Source: Planctomycetaceae bacterium (lineage in GTDB: Bacteria > Planctomycetota > Planctomycetia > Pirellulales > Pirellulaceae). From it: a stretch of DNA of 6,563 nt. The stretch is from positions 1-6,563 of the forward strand of contig JAKEHX010000174.1 of the NCBI GenBank assembly GCA_022614795.1. The letters are read 5' to 3'. Shown here one piece after another: positions 1-6,118 of the stretch. The notes under the pieces are model-generated. The model was not told the origin of the DNA and searched no databases. It saw only the letters and a list, made by a program, of their open reading frames with translations. The translations under genes were made by a program, and so were the position numbers. Position 1 is the stretch's first letter, and each line of letters starts with the position of its first letter.

Positions 1-995
1 ATTATCAGAACTCGACGGTGTTCGACACGGACGCGGTATGTGGCGATTCGTTCGACAAAAGGAGGCGGCGAGCAACCGTTCTCAGGGCGGTACTCCCAGC
101 CGTGCCAAGGACAGGTAATGCAACCATCGACGATCTTGCCTTCGCCGAGCGGTCCGCGCTGGTGCGCGCACACATTCGTGACTGCGGAGACCTTTCCTCC
201 GTAACGGAAGACAGCCACTCGTTCGCGACCTGGCAGACAGACAACTTTGGCCCGGCTATCAGGGATTTCCTCCACCGAAGCTACGTCAATCCAGATTTCG
301 CTGTCGGTCGAACTGGGCCAGGAACGTGACGGCCCGTCTTTCCGCCGCTCTCGCCATGCCGTCAGCAGGTGCAAGGAAACGACGCAAGTCAGCCCAACCG
401 CCAATATCGCAGCGTAGAACCAGCTCCGCTCACTGGCCAACGCGCCGAGCACCACGTGCATGACGAGCAGGGCGTAAGCGACATAGACGGCCATGTGCAA
501 GGATTTCCAGACGCTGGCTCCGAGGTTTTTCTGCCAAAAGTCATGGCTTGTCGCGGCTAAGAGAAACAGGATGGCCAGAGCACCGATTCCCAGGAATTCA
601 AAGGGAAATGCCATCCACGACATGAAGTTCGTATTGCTGCTGAGCAGCGAAACGAGCGGATTGATTTGGCCGAACCCGTGGTAATAGCCCGTGGCCAAGA
701 GGCCGTGTGCCAGACCGACAAGAAACGTGGCGACACCCAGATGGCGGCGGTTGTAGAGCACGGGCAAGAGTCGCCGATCCAATCGGGCCAGTGGGCCGAT
801 GCAGAGCACGATGTGCAGCATCAAGATGCCACACGTCCCCAGCGCGCGAATCAGGAGCACTTCCAGGCCGCCGTTCCAAAACAGCCGACCAACCGTGATG
901 AACGTGGCCAGATAACTGAGCACGCCAATCACGATCGTGGCATCGTACATCCGCTTGTTGGGGTTCCAGTTGACCGCCTTGTATTTCACGCTCAT
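1..995 (-). CDS. Ferric-reductase-like membrane domain fused to a Rieske [2Fe-2S] domain (C-terminus cut by window edge)
   Basis: This is a probable membrane electron-transfer protein. 331 residues are readable and the frame is still open at the window edge. Residues 1-220 are mostly hydrophobic, with about six membrane helices. Histidines at 61, 97, 167 and 180 lie in or near helices. The 13-residue spacing of H167 and H180 in one helix resembles the haem-ligand pair of the YedZ/MsrQ and ferric-reductase families, so a b-haem core is likely. Residues about 232-331 form a Rieske domain with C276-x-H278, sixteen residues, then C295-x-x-H298, followed by WHGWEY and a few terminal strands. The domain is nearly complete, so little is probably missing. 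The ATG at 995 has GAGG seven bases upstream (CCTC on the plus strand at 1003-1006). It overlaps the stop of the preceding gene as ATGA. The electron donor and acceptor cannot be read from sequence. The domain calls are firm and the role is inferred. Confidence 0.88.
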   Translation of the reverse strand, partial: MSVKYKAVNWNPNKRMYDATIVIGVLSYLATFITVGRLFWNGGLEVLLIRALGTCGILMLHIVLCIGPLARLDRRLLPVLYNRRHLGVATFLVGLAHGLLATGYYHGFGQINPLVSLLSSNTNFMSWMAFPFEFLGIGALAILFLLAATSHDFWQKNLGASVWKSLHMAVYVAYALLVMHVVLGALASERSWFYAAILAVGLTCVVSLHLLTAWRERRKDGPSRSWPSSTDSEIWIDVASVEEIPDSRAKVVCLPGRERVAVFRYGGKVSAVTNVCAHQRGPLGEGKIVDGCITCPWHGWEYRPENGCSPPPFVERIATYRVRVEHRRVLI

Positions 996-1141
996 GGTCG
1001 CACCTCGCCAGCAATCGGCGGTACCGACGATCCAACCCGGAGCTTGGGACGGAGCAGAATTCCCATCGCCAGTCCCGAGACGAGAAGCGGCGCAATCACC
1101 AGCCACATCCAGAGATGCCAGTTACGGTGCAAGCGTGTCAT
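992..1141 (-). CDS. 49-residue single-helix membrane protein
   Basis: This small protein begins MTRLHRNWHLWMWLVIAPLL. It has one clear membrane helix at about residues 10-30, followed by a basic stretch and a short proline-containing tail. I do not recognise a named family. A start at 1195 would add 18 residues. I chose 1141 because that ATG overlaps the stop of the upstream gene as ATGA, GGAG lies six bases before it (CTCC on the plus strand at 1148-1151), and the added residues would lie inside the upstream gene in another frame. Its own stop forms a second ATGA with the start of the ferric-reductase/Rieske gene. The tight coupling suggests a small subunit or assembly factor of that membrane protein, which is inference. 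The histidine at residue 9, just before the helix, might be a haem or contact residue, but nothing proves this. Confidence 0.72.
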   Translation of the reverse strand: MTRLHRNWHLWMWLVIAPLLVSGLAMGILLRPKLRVGSSVPPIAGEVRP

Positions 1142-1359
1142 GCCACACTCCGTCGTCGCCATACCTGGAGCCAGCGAATGGCCAGTAGCGGCCACAGCGC
1201 AGCCGCGGCGGGAATGATGAGCAGTCGGAAACTGAGAGGGGTTCCCTTTGCTGCGTCGTCAATCGTTGCGGCACCCCACACCGCAAAAGCGATGGCGAAG
1301 ATGAACCCCAGTCCGGTATAAGCTCCGGCGGCTCCAAGAATCAGTTCAGCCGTCGCCAT
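1138..1359 (-). CDS. 73-residue membrane protein with two helices
   Basis: A small hydrophobic protein with predicted membrane helices at about residues 8-32 and 43-63. A short polar loop containing an Asp-Asp pair separates them, and the C-terminus is strongly basic (VWRRRSVA), probably facing the cytoplasm. The family is not recognised. The start is supported by a strong GGAGAGG ribosome-binding site five bases upstream (CCTCTCC on the plus strand at 1365-1371). The gene lies 40 bases after the dehydrogenase stop and overlaps the next small gene as ATGA, so it is most likely co-transcribed with both. It is probably an accessory membrane component of the ferric-reductase/Rieske protein. That role comes from position only. 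Confidence 0.72.
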   Translation of the reverse strand: MATAELILGAAGAYTGLGFIFAIAFAVWGAATIDDAAKGTPLSFRLLIIPAAAALWPLLAIRWLQVWRRRSVA

Positions 1360-1399
1360 CGCGGCCTCTCCAAGAGTAATGTTGCCGTAAAAGTCTCAG
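1360..1399 (-). promoter_or_regulatory. Short gap with strong Shine-Dalgarno for the 73-residue membrane protein
   Basis: This 40-base spacer separates the dehydrogenase stop from the next start. It holds GGAGAGG five bases before the ATG (CCTCTCC on the plus strand, 1365-1371). I see no hairpin followed by a T run and no clear promoter, so read-through from the dehydrogenase gene is the simplest view. Confidence 0.6.
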
Positions 1400-2161
1400 C
1401 TAACCTTCGCTGTCGATGGCATACACGGACCGACCGCCGTCCACGGGCAAACACACGCCGGTCAGGAAGTCGTTCTCGACAAAGTGCATGACGGCCTGGG
1501 CGACGTTTTCGGGACGCCCTTCGCGTTTGACGAGCGTGGCATTGATCGCCTGCTCGCGCTCGGCGATCGGCAGATCGGGCGGCAACATGACCGGCCCTGG
1601 CAGAATGCAGTTCACGCGGACTCGCGGGTTGCGGGTCCCGAGTTCGACCGCCAGGCACCGTGTCAGCGTCGGGATCGCCCCCTTGGACGGGAAATAGCCG
1701 GCGTAATTGACATAGGGCCTGCTCGTTGCCCAGTCACCGAAGGTGACGATCGAACCACCTTCCTGCTGGCGAGTCATCGCCAGGCCGACGTGCTGGCAGC
1801 AGAGGAACGTGCCGAGTGTGTTGGTCTCAAAGAAGCTCCGCACGTCCGCCGCGGTGACTTCTTCCAGCCGCTTGCTGCGCCAGGCGGCCGCGCAGTTGAC
1901 GAGCACGTCGATCCGGCCAAAGCGGGCGAGCGCTTGCTCCACCAGATTGCGGACAGCCTGTTCATCGGTCAGGTCGGCTGCAAACGCAGCCGCTTCGACA
2001 TCGCGCTTTTGAAACTCCGCCACGGTTTCCAAGGCTTCGGCGGCGGAGCTGCGATAGTGGATGGCCAGCTTATACCCGCGCTGTGCAAAGGCATCGGCAA
2101 CATGCCAGCCCACTCGGCGTTTACCGCTGCCAGTGATCAGAGCGACTTTCCGTGTGTTCAT
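1400..2161 (-). CDS. Short-chain dehydrogenase/reductase, pteridine-reductase-like
   Basis: A 253-residue NAD(P)H-dependent reductase of the classical short-chain dehydrogenase fold, at the usual family length. The nucleotide-binding turn is TGSGKRRVG (residues 10-18), next to IHYRSSAAEA (34-43). These closely resemble the cofactor site of pteridine reductase PTR1 and FolM, which bind NADPH through an arginine and an HYxxS element. Further motifs are NCAA (89-92), N114, and Tyr156-x-x-x-Lys160. The usual catalytic serine is replaced by Asp143, thirteen residues before the tyrosine, as in PTR1 (Asp181/Tyr194). The C-terminus has the LTG...VDGG motif. Reduction of a pterin or another quinonoid or keto compound is therefore plausible, but the substrate is not proven. 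I chose ATG 2161 over the in-frame start at 2281 because the fold begins right there and GGAG sits eight bases upstream (plus strand 2170-2173). It is first in the minus-strand block. Confidence 0.9.
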   Translation of the reverse strand: MNTRKVALITGSGKRRVGWHVADAFAQRGYKLAIHYRSSAAEALETVAEFQKRDVEAAAFAADLTDEQAVRNLVEQALARFGRIDVLVNCAAAWRSKRLEEVTAADVRSFFETNTLGTFLCCQHVGLAMTRQQEGGSIVTFGDWATSRPYVNYAGYFPSKGAIPTLTRCLAVELGTRNPRVRVNCILPGPVMLPPDLPIAEREQAINATLVKREGRPENVAQAVMHFVENDFLTGVCLPVDGGRSVYAIDSEG

Positions 2162-2209
2162 TTTTGTATCTCCGGGACTGCTCGCTGGGATGCTTCTGGA
2201 CCGGCTGAG

Positions 2210-2227
2210 GTGACAGAGAGTGACAGA
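2210..2227. repeat. Tandem GTGACAGA direct repeat, ten-base period
   Basis: GTGACAGA occurs at 2210-2217 and again at 2220-2227. The spacing is one helical turn, so a dimeric regulator could bind both copies on one DNA face. The repeat lies in the divergent promoter region. Regulation is inferred, not shown. Confidence 0.4.
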
Positions 2228-2273
2228 CTTGGAAAGAGCTGTGGAAAAGTAACCGCCCAGCCCCGGTTCGCAT

Positions 2274-2284
2274 CGAATCATTCG
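2274..2284. promoter_or_regulatory. Perfect short inverted repeat CGAAT-C-ATTCG
   Basis: Five-base arms flank a single C in the divergent intergenic region, about 45 bases before the DinB-family start. It could be a small operator half-site pair, or chance. It is immediately followed by a second palindrome, CGAG-TT-CTCG (2287-2296). Confidence 0.25.
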
Positions 2285-2314
2285 TTCGAGTTCTCGTACC
2301 TGACACCGATGGAT

Positions 2315-2320
2315 GAGAGG
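2315..2320 (+). promoter_or_regulatory. Ribosome-binding site deciding the DinB-family start
   Basis: GAGAGG lies seven bases before the ATG at 2328. The alternative ATG at 2313 has no purine-rich element at the right distance, so the downstream start is preferred. Confidence 0.6.
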
Positions 2321-2327
2321 CAGAGCG

Positions 2328-2912
2328 ATGGCCTGGGAATCAGCCGCGTTTTTCTCGGAACATGGCCTGGGCAGTGACGGCCCGGCTGATCAGCTCGGAT
2401 TCGCTGTGCAACAGCTCATTACGACGCAGCAGGAACTGGCCACAGTGCTCGATTCGCTGACGGACGCACAGTACCGGCAAAAGCCGGTCGGCGTTGTCCC
2501 CAGCAGCATCGGCGGGCACATTCGCCACTGTCTGGACCATGTCGAGAGCTTGCTCGTGGCTGCCCGCACGGGCCAACTCAATTACGACCATCGAGAGCGC
2601 GGGACCGATGTCGAGTCGTGCCGGCAGGCCGCGCTGCGTGCGATCGAACGGCAAGGAGGACAGTTGCAGCGGCTTGCCGGCCTCAGCGCTAGTTTTTCAG
2701 TGCAAATGGTCGCCCTGCTTTCTCCGGCATCTCCGCCTGTCGTTGTGACGACCAGCCTGGGAAGGGAGCTGGCCTTTGTGCTGAGCCATACCGTCCACCA
2801 CAGCGCCCTGGTGGCGGTCATGGTCAAGCTGCTCGGCAACATGGTTCCCGAGCGGTTTGGATACGCCCCTGCCACGATTGCCTATTTGGAGCGCAGCCCA
2901 TGTGTACGGTGA
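2328..2912 (+). CDS. DinB-fold putative metal-dependent protein
   Basis: A 194-residue soluble, mainly helical protein of the DinB/YfiT-like superfamily. This four-helix-bundle fold usually carries a three-histidine metal site; characterised relatives include thiol-S-transferases. Here GGHIRHCLDH (residues 62-71) supplies H67, and SHTVHH (153-158) supplies H154 and H158, matching the usual spacing of the triad. The segments LNYDHRERG and PERFGYAP are also typical of one DinB subfamily. All likely metal ligands are present, so it is probably active, with unknown substrate. The first ATG at 2313 would add five residues; I prefer 2328 because of its ribosome-binding site. The end overlaps the next gene by 13 bases, implying translational coupling. 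It is the first gene of the plus-strand operon. Confidence 0.85.
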   Translation: MAWESAAFFSEHGLGSDGPADQLGFAVQQLITTQQELATVLDSLTDAQYRQKPVGVVPSSIGGHIRHCLDHVESLLVAARTGQLNYDHRERGTDVESCRQAALRAIERQGGQLQRLAGLSASFSVQMVALLSPASPPVVVTTSLGRELAFVLSHTVHHSALVAVMVKLLGNMVPERFGYAPATIAYLERSPCVR

Positions 2913-3670
2913 CCGCTTTAAGCGAAAGGGCGGATAACGGCGAGCGCTGGGTGCGTGTAGCTTGCAACCGGGACGAATTACGGACCAGGCCCGTTGCGCT
3001 CCCTCCACAGCGAAGGCAATTTAGCGATTGCGTTGCGATCTTCCCAATGGACCCGGTCTCTGGCGGAACATGGATCGCGGTCACGAGCGCCGGTTTGGGG
3101 TTCACCGTCTTGAATCTCTATGACGCTTCCCGACCAAACTGTTGTGGACCGCGTAGCCGTGGGCTGATCATTCCCAGCCTGCTTTCCGCCAAGACGCTGA
3201 ATGCGGCGGTTGATCGCATCGCGCGACTGGATGCAACACAGTTTGCCCCTTTTCGTCTCGTTTTGCTAAACGACTGTGAACTCGTCGAGTTTGCCTCGAT
3301 AGGAACGGCCGTGGAGCGCACCATTCGCAGCAATTTGAGCAGTCCCACCTTCTTCACCTCATCGGGACTCGGAGACCACCTTGTGGACGGACCTCGGCGC
3401 GAGGTCTTTAGGCAACTTCTGGGCAATGACTATCCAACTCGTCAGCAGCAGGATGACCTGCACCGGCACTCTTGGGCCGATCGTCCGCACGTGAGCATCT
3501 GCATGCAACGGAGTGATGCCCGGACCGTGAGCTACACGACGTTCGAGATTACACCAAAGCGCGTGAGACTCGATTACTACGCCGGCGCGCCCGGCGAGGA
3601 TGCTGAGACGTGGTCGTTGTGCGATTTCCGTAAATCCCCTCGGGTACGACGGGAATCATGCGCAACCTGA
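2900..3670 (+). CDS. NRDE/TANGO2-family protein (putative Ntn-type hydrolase fold)
   Basis: A 256-residue protein of the NRDE family, the bacterial relatives of eukaryotic TANGO2. The start is MCTV, placing Cys2 where it would be the N-terminal nucleophile once Met is removed. ACNRDE follows at 21-26, giving the family its name. SGGTWIAV (54-61) and the later blocks GDHLVDGPRREVFRQLL and SICMQRSDARTVSYT also fit. Family length is about 240-280 residues, so the gene is complete. TANGO2 has been linked to haem and lipid or acyl-CoA homeostasis in eukaryotes. The bacterial reaction is unsettled, and amide hydrolysis is suggested only by the fold. The ATG at 2900 has GGAG eight bases upstream, inside the DinB gene. 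The 3-prime end overlaps the DedA/ATP-grasp gene by 13 bases, so all three are probably coupled. Confidence 0.88.
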   Translation: MCTVTALSERADNGERWVRVACNRDELRTRPVALPPQRRQFSDCVAIFPMDPVSGGTWIAVTSAGLGFTVLNLYDASRPNCCGPRSRGLIIPSLLSAKTLNAAVDRIARLDATQFAPFRLVLLNDCELVEFASIGTAVERTIRSNLSSPTFFTSSGLGDHLVDGPRREVFRQLLGNDYPTRQQQDDLHRHSWADRPHVSICMQRSDARTVSYTTFEITPKRVRLDYYAGAPGEDAETWSLCDFRKSPRVRRESCAT

Positions 3671-5271
3671 TCCCACAATTGATAGCAATAATCGGTGGCA
3701 CGTTCGTGTCGGAAGACCTGACGTGCATTTCCACCGGACTTTTGATCCGCGAGTCTCACCTCCATCCACTTGTGGGACTCGGTGGATGTCTCGTCGGAAT
3801 CGTTGCCGGGGACTTTGCTTTATGGTTCCTAGGACGAGTTGGCGGTCGCCGAGTGCTGCAATGGGGATGGATTCAGCGGCGGTTACCAGGCTCAAAACTC
3901 GCCCGCCTTCAGCATTTCCTGGACAATCGCTTGGGCACCGCCGTGTTGGCGGCGCGATTCCTCCCTGGAACACGAGCCGTCCTGTATATCGTCACCGGGG
4001 CGCTCGGAAATCGGCCTGGTCAATTCCTCGGTTGGTCGCTCGCCGCGGCACTGATCTGGACACCGCTCTTGGTTTTTGGGACGGCTATGTTCGGGGACGT
4101 TGTGGTGACGCCCCTCGCATCGCTCGTGGGAAGTCGAGCGTGGGCAATGATAGCCACCGGCGGCTGCCTCCTGGCAACGCTGAATCTGGCACCCATTTGC
4201 ATCAGGGAAGAATCCCGATCTCGCTGGATCGCCAGGCTCTCACGCCTCTGGCGGTGGGAGTTCTGGCCGAGTTGGATATTTTACCTACCGCTGCTGCCGT
4301 GGCTGGCGATCCTGGCAGTTCGGTATCGCAGCGCCACGGTTTGGACGGCAGCCAATCCCGGCATTCCCCAAGGTGGCGTCGTTGGTGAATCGAAGTTTGC
4401 GATCCTATCCAAGCTGCCAGCACGGTGGACGCTGCCCAGTGTCTTGATCGACCGTCCAACGGTGGAAGAGCGCACTCGACAACTTCAGCGCGGCATGCAA
4501 GAGCAATGCTGGAGCTTTCCGCTCATTCTCAAGCCGGACGCTTCGCAGCGCGGTGCCGGGGTAAAGCGCGTTCACTCTATCGAGGAAGCGGCCAACTACC
4601 TCGACAGCGCGCCCTTCGCGGTGATTGCCCAGCCCTACCATCCCGGCCCGTTCGAGGCCGGCATTTTCTATGTGCGCCTCCCCGGTGCGGCGCGGGGACG
4701 CATCCTTTCGATCACCGACAAACAGTTTCCGCAAATAGTCGGTGATGGCCATTCGACTCTCGCACAACTCATTTGGCGGCATCCGCGGCTACGGATGCAA
4801 GTCGATACTTTTCTGCGCCGTCATATAAATCAGCAAGACCGCGTGCTGGCCGCCGGCGAGACCATGCAACTTGCCGTAGCGGGCAATCATTGCCAGGGGA
4901 CGATGTTCCGCGACGGCAGCCATCTCTTTACTCCCGAGCTGGAGCAGCGGATCGACGCCATCGCCCAGCACTTCTCGGGTTTCTATTTCGGCCGCTTCGA
5001 CGTGCGTTACACAGATGAGCGGGCCTTTCTAGCCGGCGATGATCTGGCCATTGTCGAGCTGAATGGAGTCACGTCGGAATCGACCAATCTCTATGACCCC
5101 GCCCATTCGCTCTTGACCGCCTACGCAATCTTGTTTCGGCAATGGGCACTATTGTTTCAGATCGGTAACGCCAACTGCCGGCGCGGCATCCAACCGACAG
5201 CGGTGAACGAATTGGTGGCCGTGGTTGTTGGCTTCTATCGAGGACATCGGCCTGATCCGCTCGCCGATTGA
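3658..5271 (+). CDS. DedA (VTT) membrane domain fused to an ATP-grasp ligase domain
   Basis: A 537-residue two-part protein. Residues 1-180 look like a DedA/VTT domain, the family tied to phospholipid and undecaprenyl-phosphate flipping. Visible are the early acidic residue E19, GIVAGDFALWFLGR (47-60), and RFLPGTR (100-106), whose two arginines six apart match essential arginines of DedA proteins such as YqjA. A further hydrophobic helix follows at about 200-221, then a linker NPGIPQGGVVGESK (233-246). Residues about 260-510 form an ATP-grasp domain: ILKPDASQRGAGV (290-302), the acceptor-side stretch around 320-345, VGDGHSTLAQLI (361-372), FGRFDVRY (444-451) with D448, and IVELNG (465-470) with metal ligands E467 and N469. 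All expected catalytic elements are present, as in carboxylate-amine ligases and D-Ala-D-Ala-type ligases. An in-frame TAA at 3631 makes ATG 3658 the only usual start. Its own ribosome-binding site is weak, so coupling from the overlapping upstream gene is likely. The substrates are unknown. A cytoplasmic ligase tethered to a lipid or small-molecule transporter is inferred. Confidence 0.87.
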   Translation: MRNLIPQLIAIIGGTFVSEDLTCISTGLLIRESHLHPLVGLGGCLVGIVAGDFALWFLGRVGGRRVLQWGWIQRRLPGSKLARLQHFLDNRLGTAVLAARFLPGTRAVLYIVTGALGNRPGQFLGWSLAAALIWTPLLVFGTAMFGDVVVTPLASLVGSRAWAMIATGGCLLATLNLAPICIREESRSRWIARLSRLWRWEFWPSWIFYLPLLPWLAILAVRYRSATVWTAANPGIPQGGVVGESKFAILSKLPARWTLPSVLIDRPTVEERTRQLQRGMQEQCWSFPLILKPDASQRGAGVKRVHSIEEAANYLDSAPFAVIAQPYHPGPFEAGIFYVRLPGAARGRILSITDKQFPQIVGDGHSTLAQLIWRHPRLRMQVDTFLRRHINQQDRVLAAGETMQLAVAGNHCQGTMFRDGSHLFTPELEQRIDAIAQHFSGFYFGRFDVRYTDERAFLAGDDLAIVELNGVTSESTNLYDPAHSLLTAYAILFRQWALLFQIGNANCRRGIQPTAVNELVAVVVGFYRGHRPDPLAD

Positions 5272-5304
5272 CGCTGGTCGGTTCAGAGACTCACGGCTGG
5301 CGGC

Positions 5305-5311
5305 AAAGGAG
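5305..5311 (+). promoter_or_regulatory. Strong ribosome-binding site for the alpha/beta hydrolase
   Basis: AAAGGAG ends nine bases before the ATG at 5321. It fixes that start over the upstream in-frame TTG at 5225, which lies inside the DedA/ATP-grasp gene. The 49-base gap 5272-5320 shows nothing else. Confidence 0.7.
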
Positions 5312-5320
5312 CAGAGTGTC

Positions 5321-6118
5321 ATGGTCAGGTGGTGGCAGTCCTGGTTGAGTCAGAGGCGGTCGGTCGCGTACCGACGCAAGCCGCCTCTCATTCTGGTCAA
5401 CGGATTGGCCGAGCAGGCAGAGACCTGGTTCTGCAACGCCGATCACTGGCGCAAGCAATTTGCCGTCCACATGCCCGTCTTGGCGGCCTACGACGGTCAG
5501 CCGCTGCACAAGCGACTAGAGGCCGGGCTAACCATCGACGTTGATTTTCTAGTCGAGCAGCTTCGCGAGTATCTGGAGAGCTTCGTCTCCGAGTCAGCTT
5601 ACGATCTGCTCGCCAACAGCATGGGCGGAAAGATCGTCGTCGAGTTCGCGGTGCGCTATCCGCAGCTTGTGCGGCGGCTTGTATTACTTTGCCCTTCGGG
5701 CCTGGCGGATCGCGAGCGCCTCCCGATCGTGGAGGGAGTTCGCCGCAGCGACTTGTCAGCCGTCATCTCTTCCGTATTTCACAGCCGACGATTTTCCTCT
5801 CCACAACTCGTGGGGCACTACCAGCGCCGGCTGGCGAACAAGCGCTGGCGGACCGGACTTTTGCGGACCATCCGCGGCACGATGGAGCATTGCGTGCGAC
5901 ATCGTCTGGCAGAAGTCACCCAACCGACGCTGCTGGTTGTGGGGGAAGAAGACCAGATTGTCGATCCCCGGCAGTCCTTTGAGGCAAGTAAGGCGTTGCA
6001 AAACGGGCGCGTCGTTGTATTGCCGAAATGCGGACACGCGCCGCAAATCGAACGCGCGGCAACTATCAATCGGCTCGTGGAGCAATTCCTCCTGGAGGGG
6101 ACCTCGCCGTGCTGCTGA
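5321..6118 (+). CDS. Alpha/beta-fold hydrolase
   Basis: A 265-residue alpha/beta hydrolase of normal length. The oxyanion-side strand is LILVNGLAEQAETW (23-36). The nucleophile elbow is LLANSMGG with Ser100, the acid is probably Asp211 in VVGEEDQ (Asp215 is a second choice), and the base is His239 in KCGHAPQIE. The triad is therefore complete, but the first glycine of the usual G-x-S-x-G elbow is Ala98, an A-x-S-x-G form. Such enzymes cleave or transfer ester, thioester or amide bonds. In this operon it could release or edit an acyl product of the neighbouring ligases, or act as an acyltransferase; both are inference. There is no signal peptide, so it should be cytoplasmic. The N-terminus (MVRWWQSWLS) is amphipathic and aromatic and might touch the membrane. 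The end overlaps the GH3-family gene by ten bases. Confidence 0.9.
   Translation: MVRWWQSWLSQRRSVAYRRKPPLILVNGLAEQAETWFCNADHWRKQFAVHMPVLAAYDGQPLHKRLEAGLTIDVDFLVEQLREYLESFVSESAYDLLANSMGGKIVVEFAVRYPQLVRRLVLLCPSGLADRERLPIVEGVRRSDLSAVISSVFHSRRFSSPQLVGHYQRRLANKRWRTGLLRTIRGTMEHCVRHRLAEVTQPTLLVVGEEDQIVDPRQSFEASKALQNGRVVVLPKCGHAPQIERAATINRLVEQFLLEGTSPCC
6094..6100 (+). promoter_or_regulatory. Shine-Dalgarno deciding the GTG start of the GH3-family gene
   Basis: GGAGGGG ends eight bases before GTG 6109, inside the 3-prime end of the hydrolase gene. It supports a GTG start and translational coupling. Confidence 0.7.

Larger units (their letters stand above)
2162..2327. promoter_or_regulatory. Divergent intergenic region between the two operons
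   Basis: About 165 bases separate the diverging starts, so promoters for both blocks should lie here. I see no convincing -35/-10 pair on either strand. Visible elements are two copies of GTGACAGA exactly ten bases apart, the perfect inverted repeat CGAAT-C-ATTCG at 2274-2284, and a short palindrome CGAGTTCTCG at 2287-2296. Any of these could be a regulator site, but the copies are short and chance is possible. Confidence 0.55.

Noticed and set aside
598..1095. 165-residue open frame on the minus strand
   Set aside because: It overlaps the ferric-reductase/Rieske gene in another frame, is rich in Arg, Pro and His as expected for a shadow, and has no recognisable motif. The membrane/Rieske frame, open to the window edge, is the real one.
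2162..2281. Forty-residue N-terminal extension of the dehydrogenase from the start at 2281
   Set aside because: The extension is unrelated to the SDR fold, whose first strand begins at MNTRKVALITG, and that start has GGAG at proper spacing. The extension would also consume most of the divergent promoter region.
1484..2377. 297-residue open frame on the plus strand
   Set aside because: It lies mostly opposite the well-supported dehydrogenase gene, runs into the DinB gene in another frame, and its translation resembles no family. It is a GC-rich antisense shadow.
3600..4388. 262-residue open frame on the plus strand
   Set aside because: It overlaps the end of the NRDE gene and the DedA part of the fusion in another frame, and its composition is low-complexity Arg/Pro/Ser. 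No domain is visible.
5225..5320. Thirty-two-residue N-terminal extension of the hydrolase from a TTG at 5225
   Set aside because: It overlaps the DedA/ATP-grasp gene and has no ribosome-binding site as good as AAAGGAG before ATG 5321. The hydrolase fold begins after the later start.
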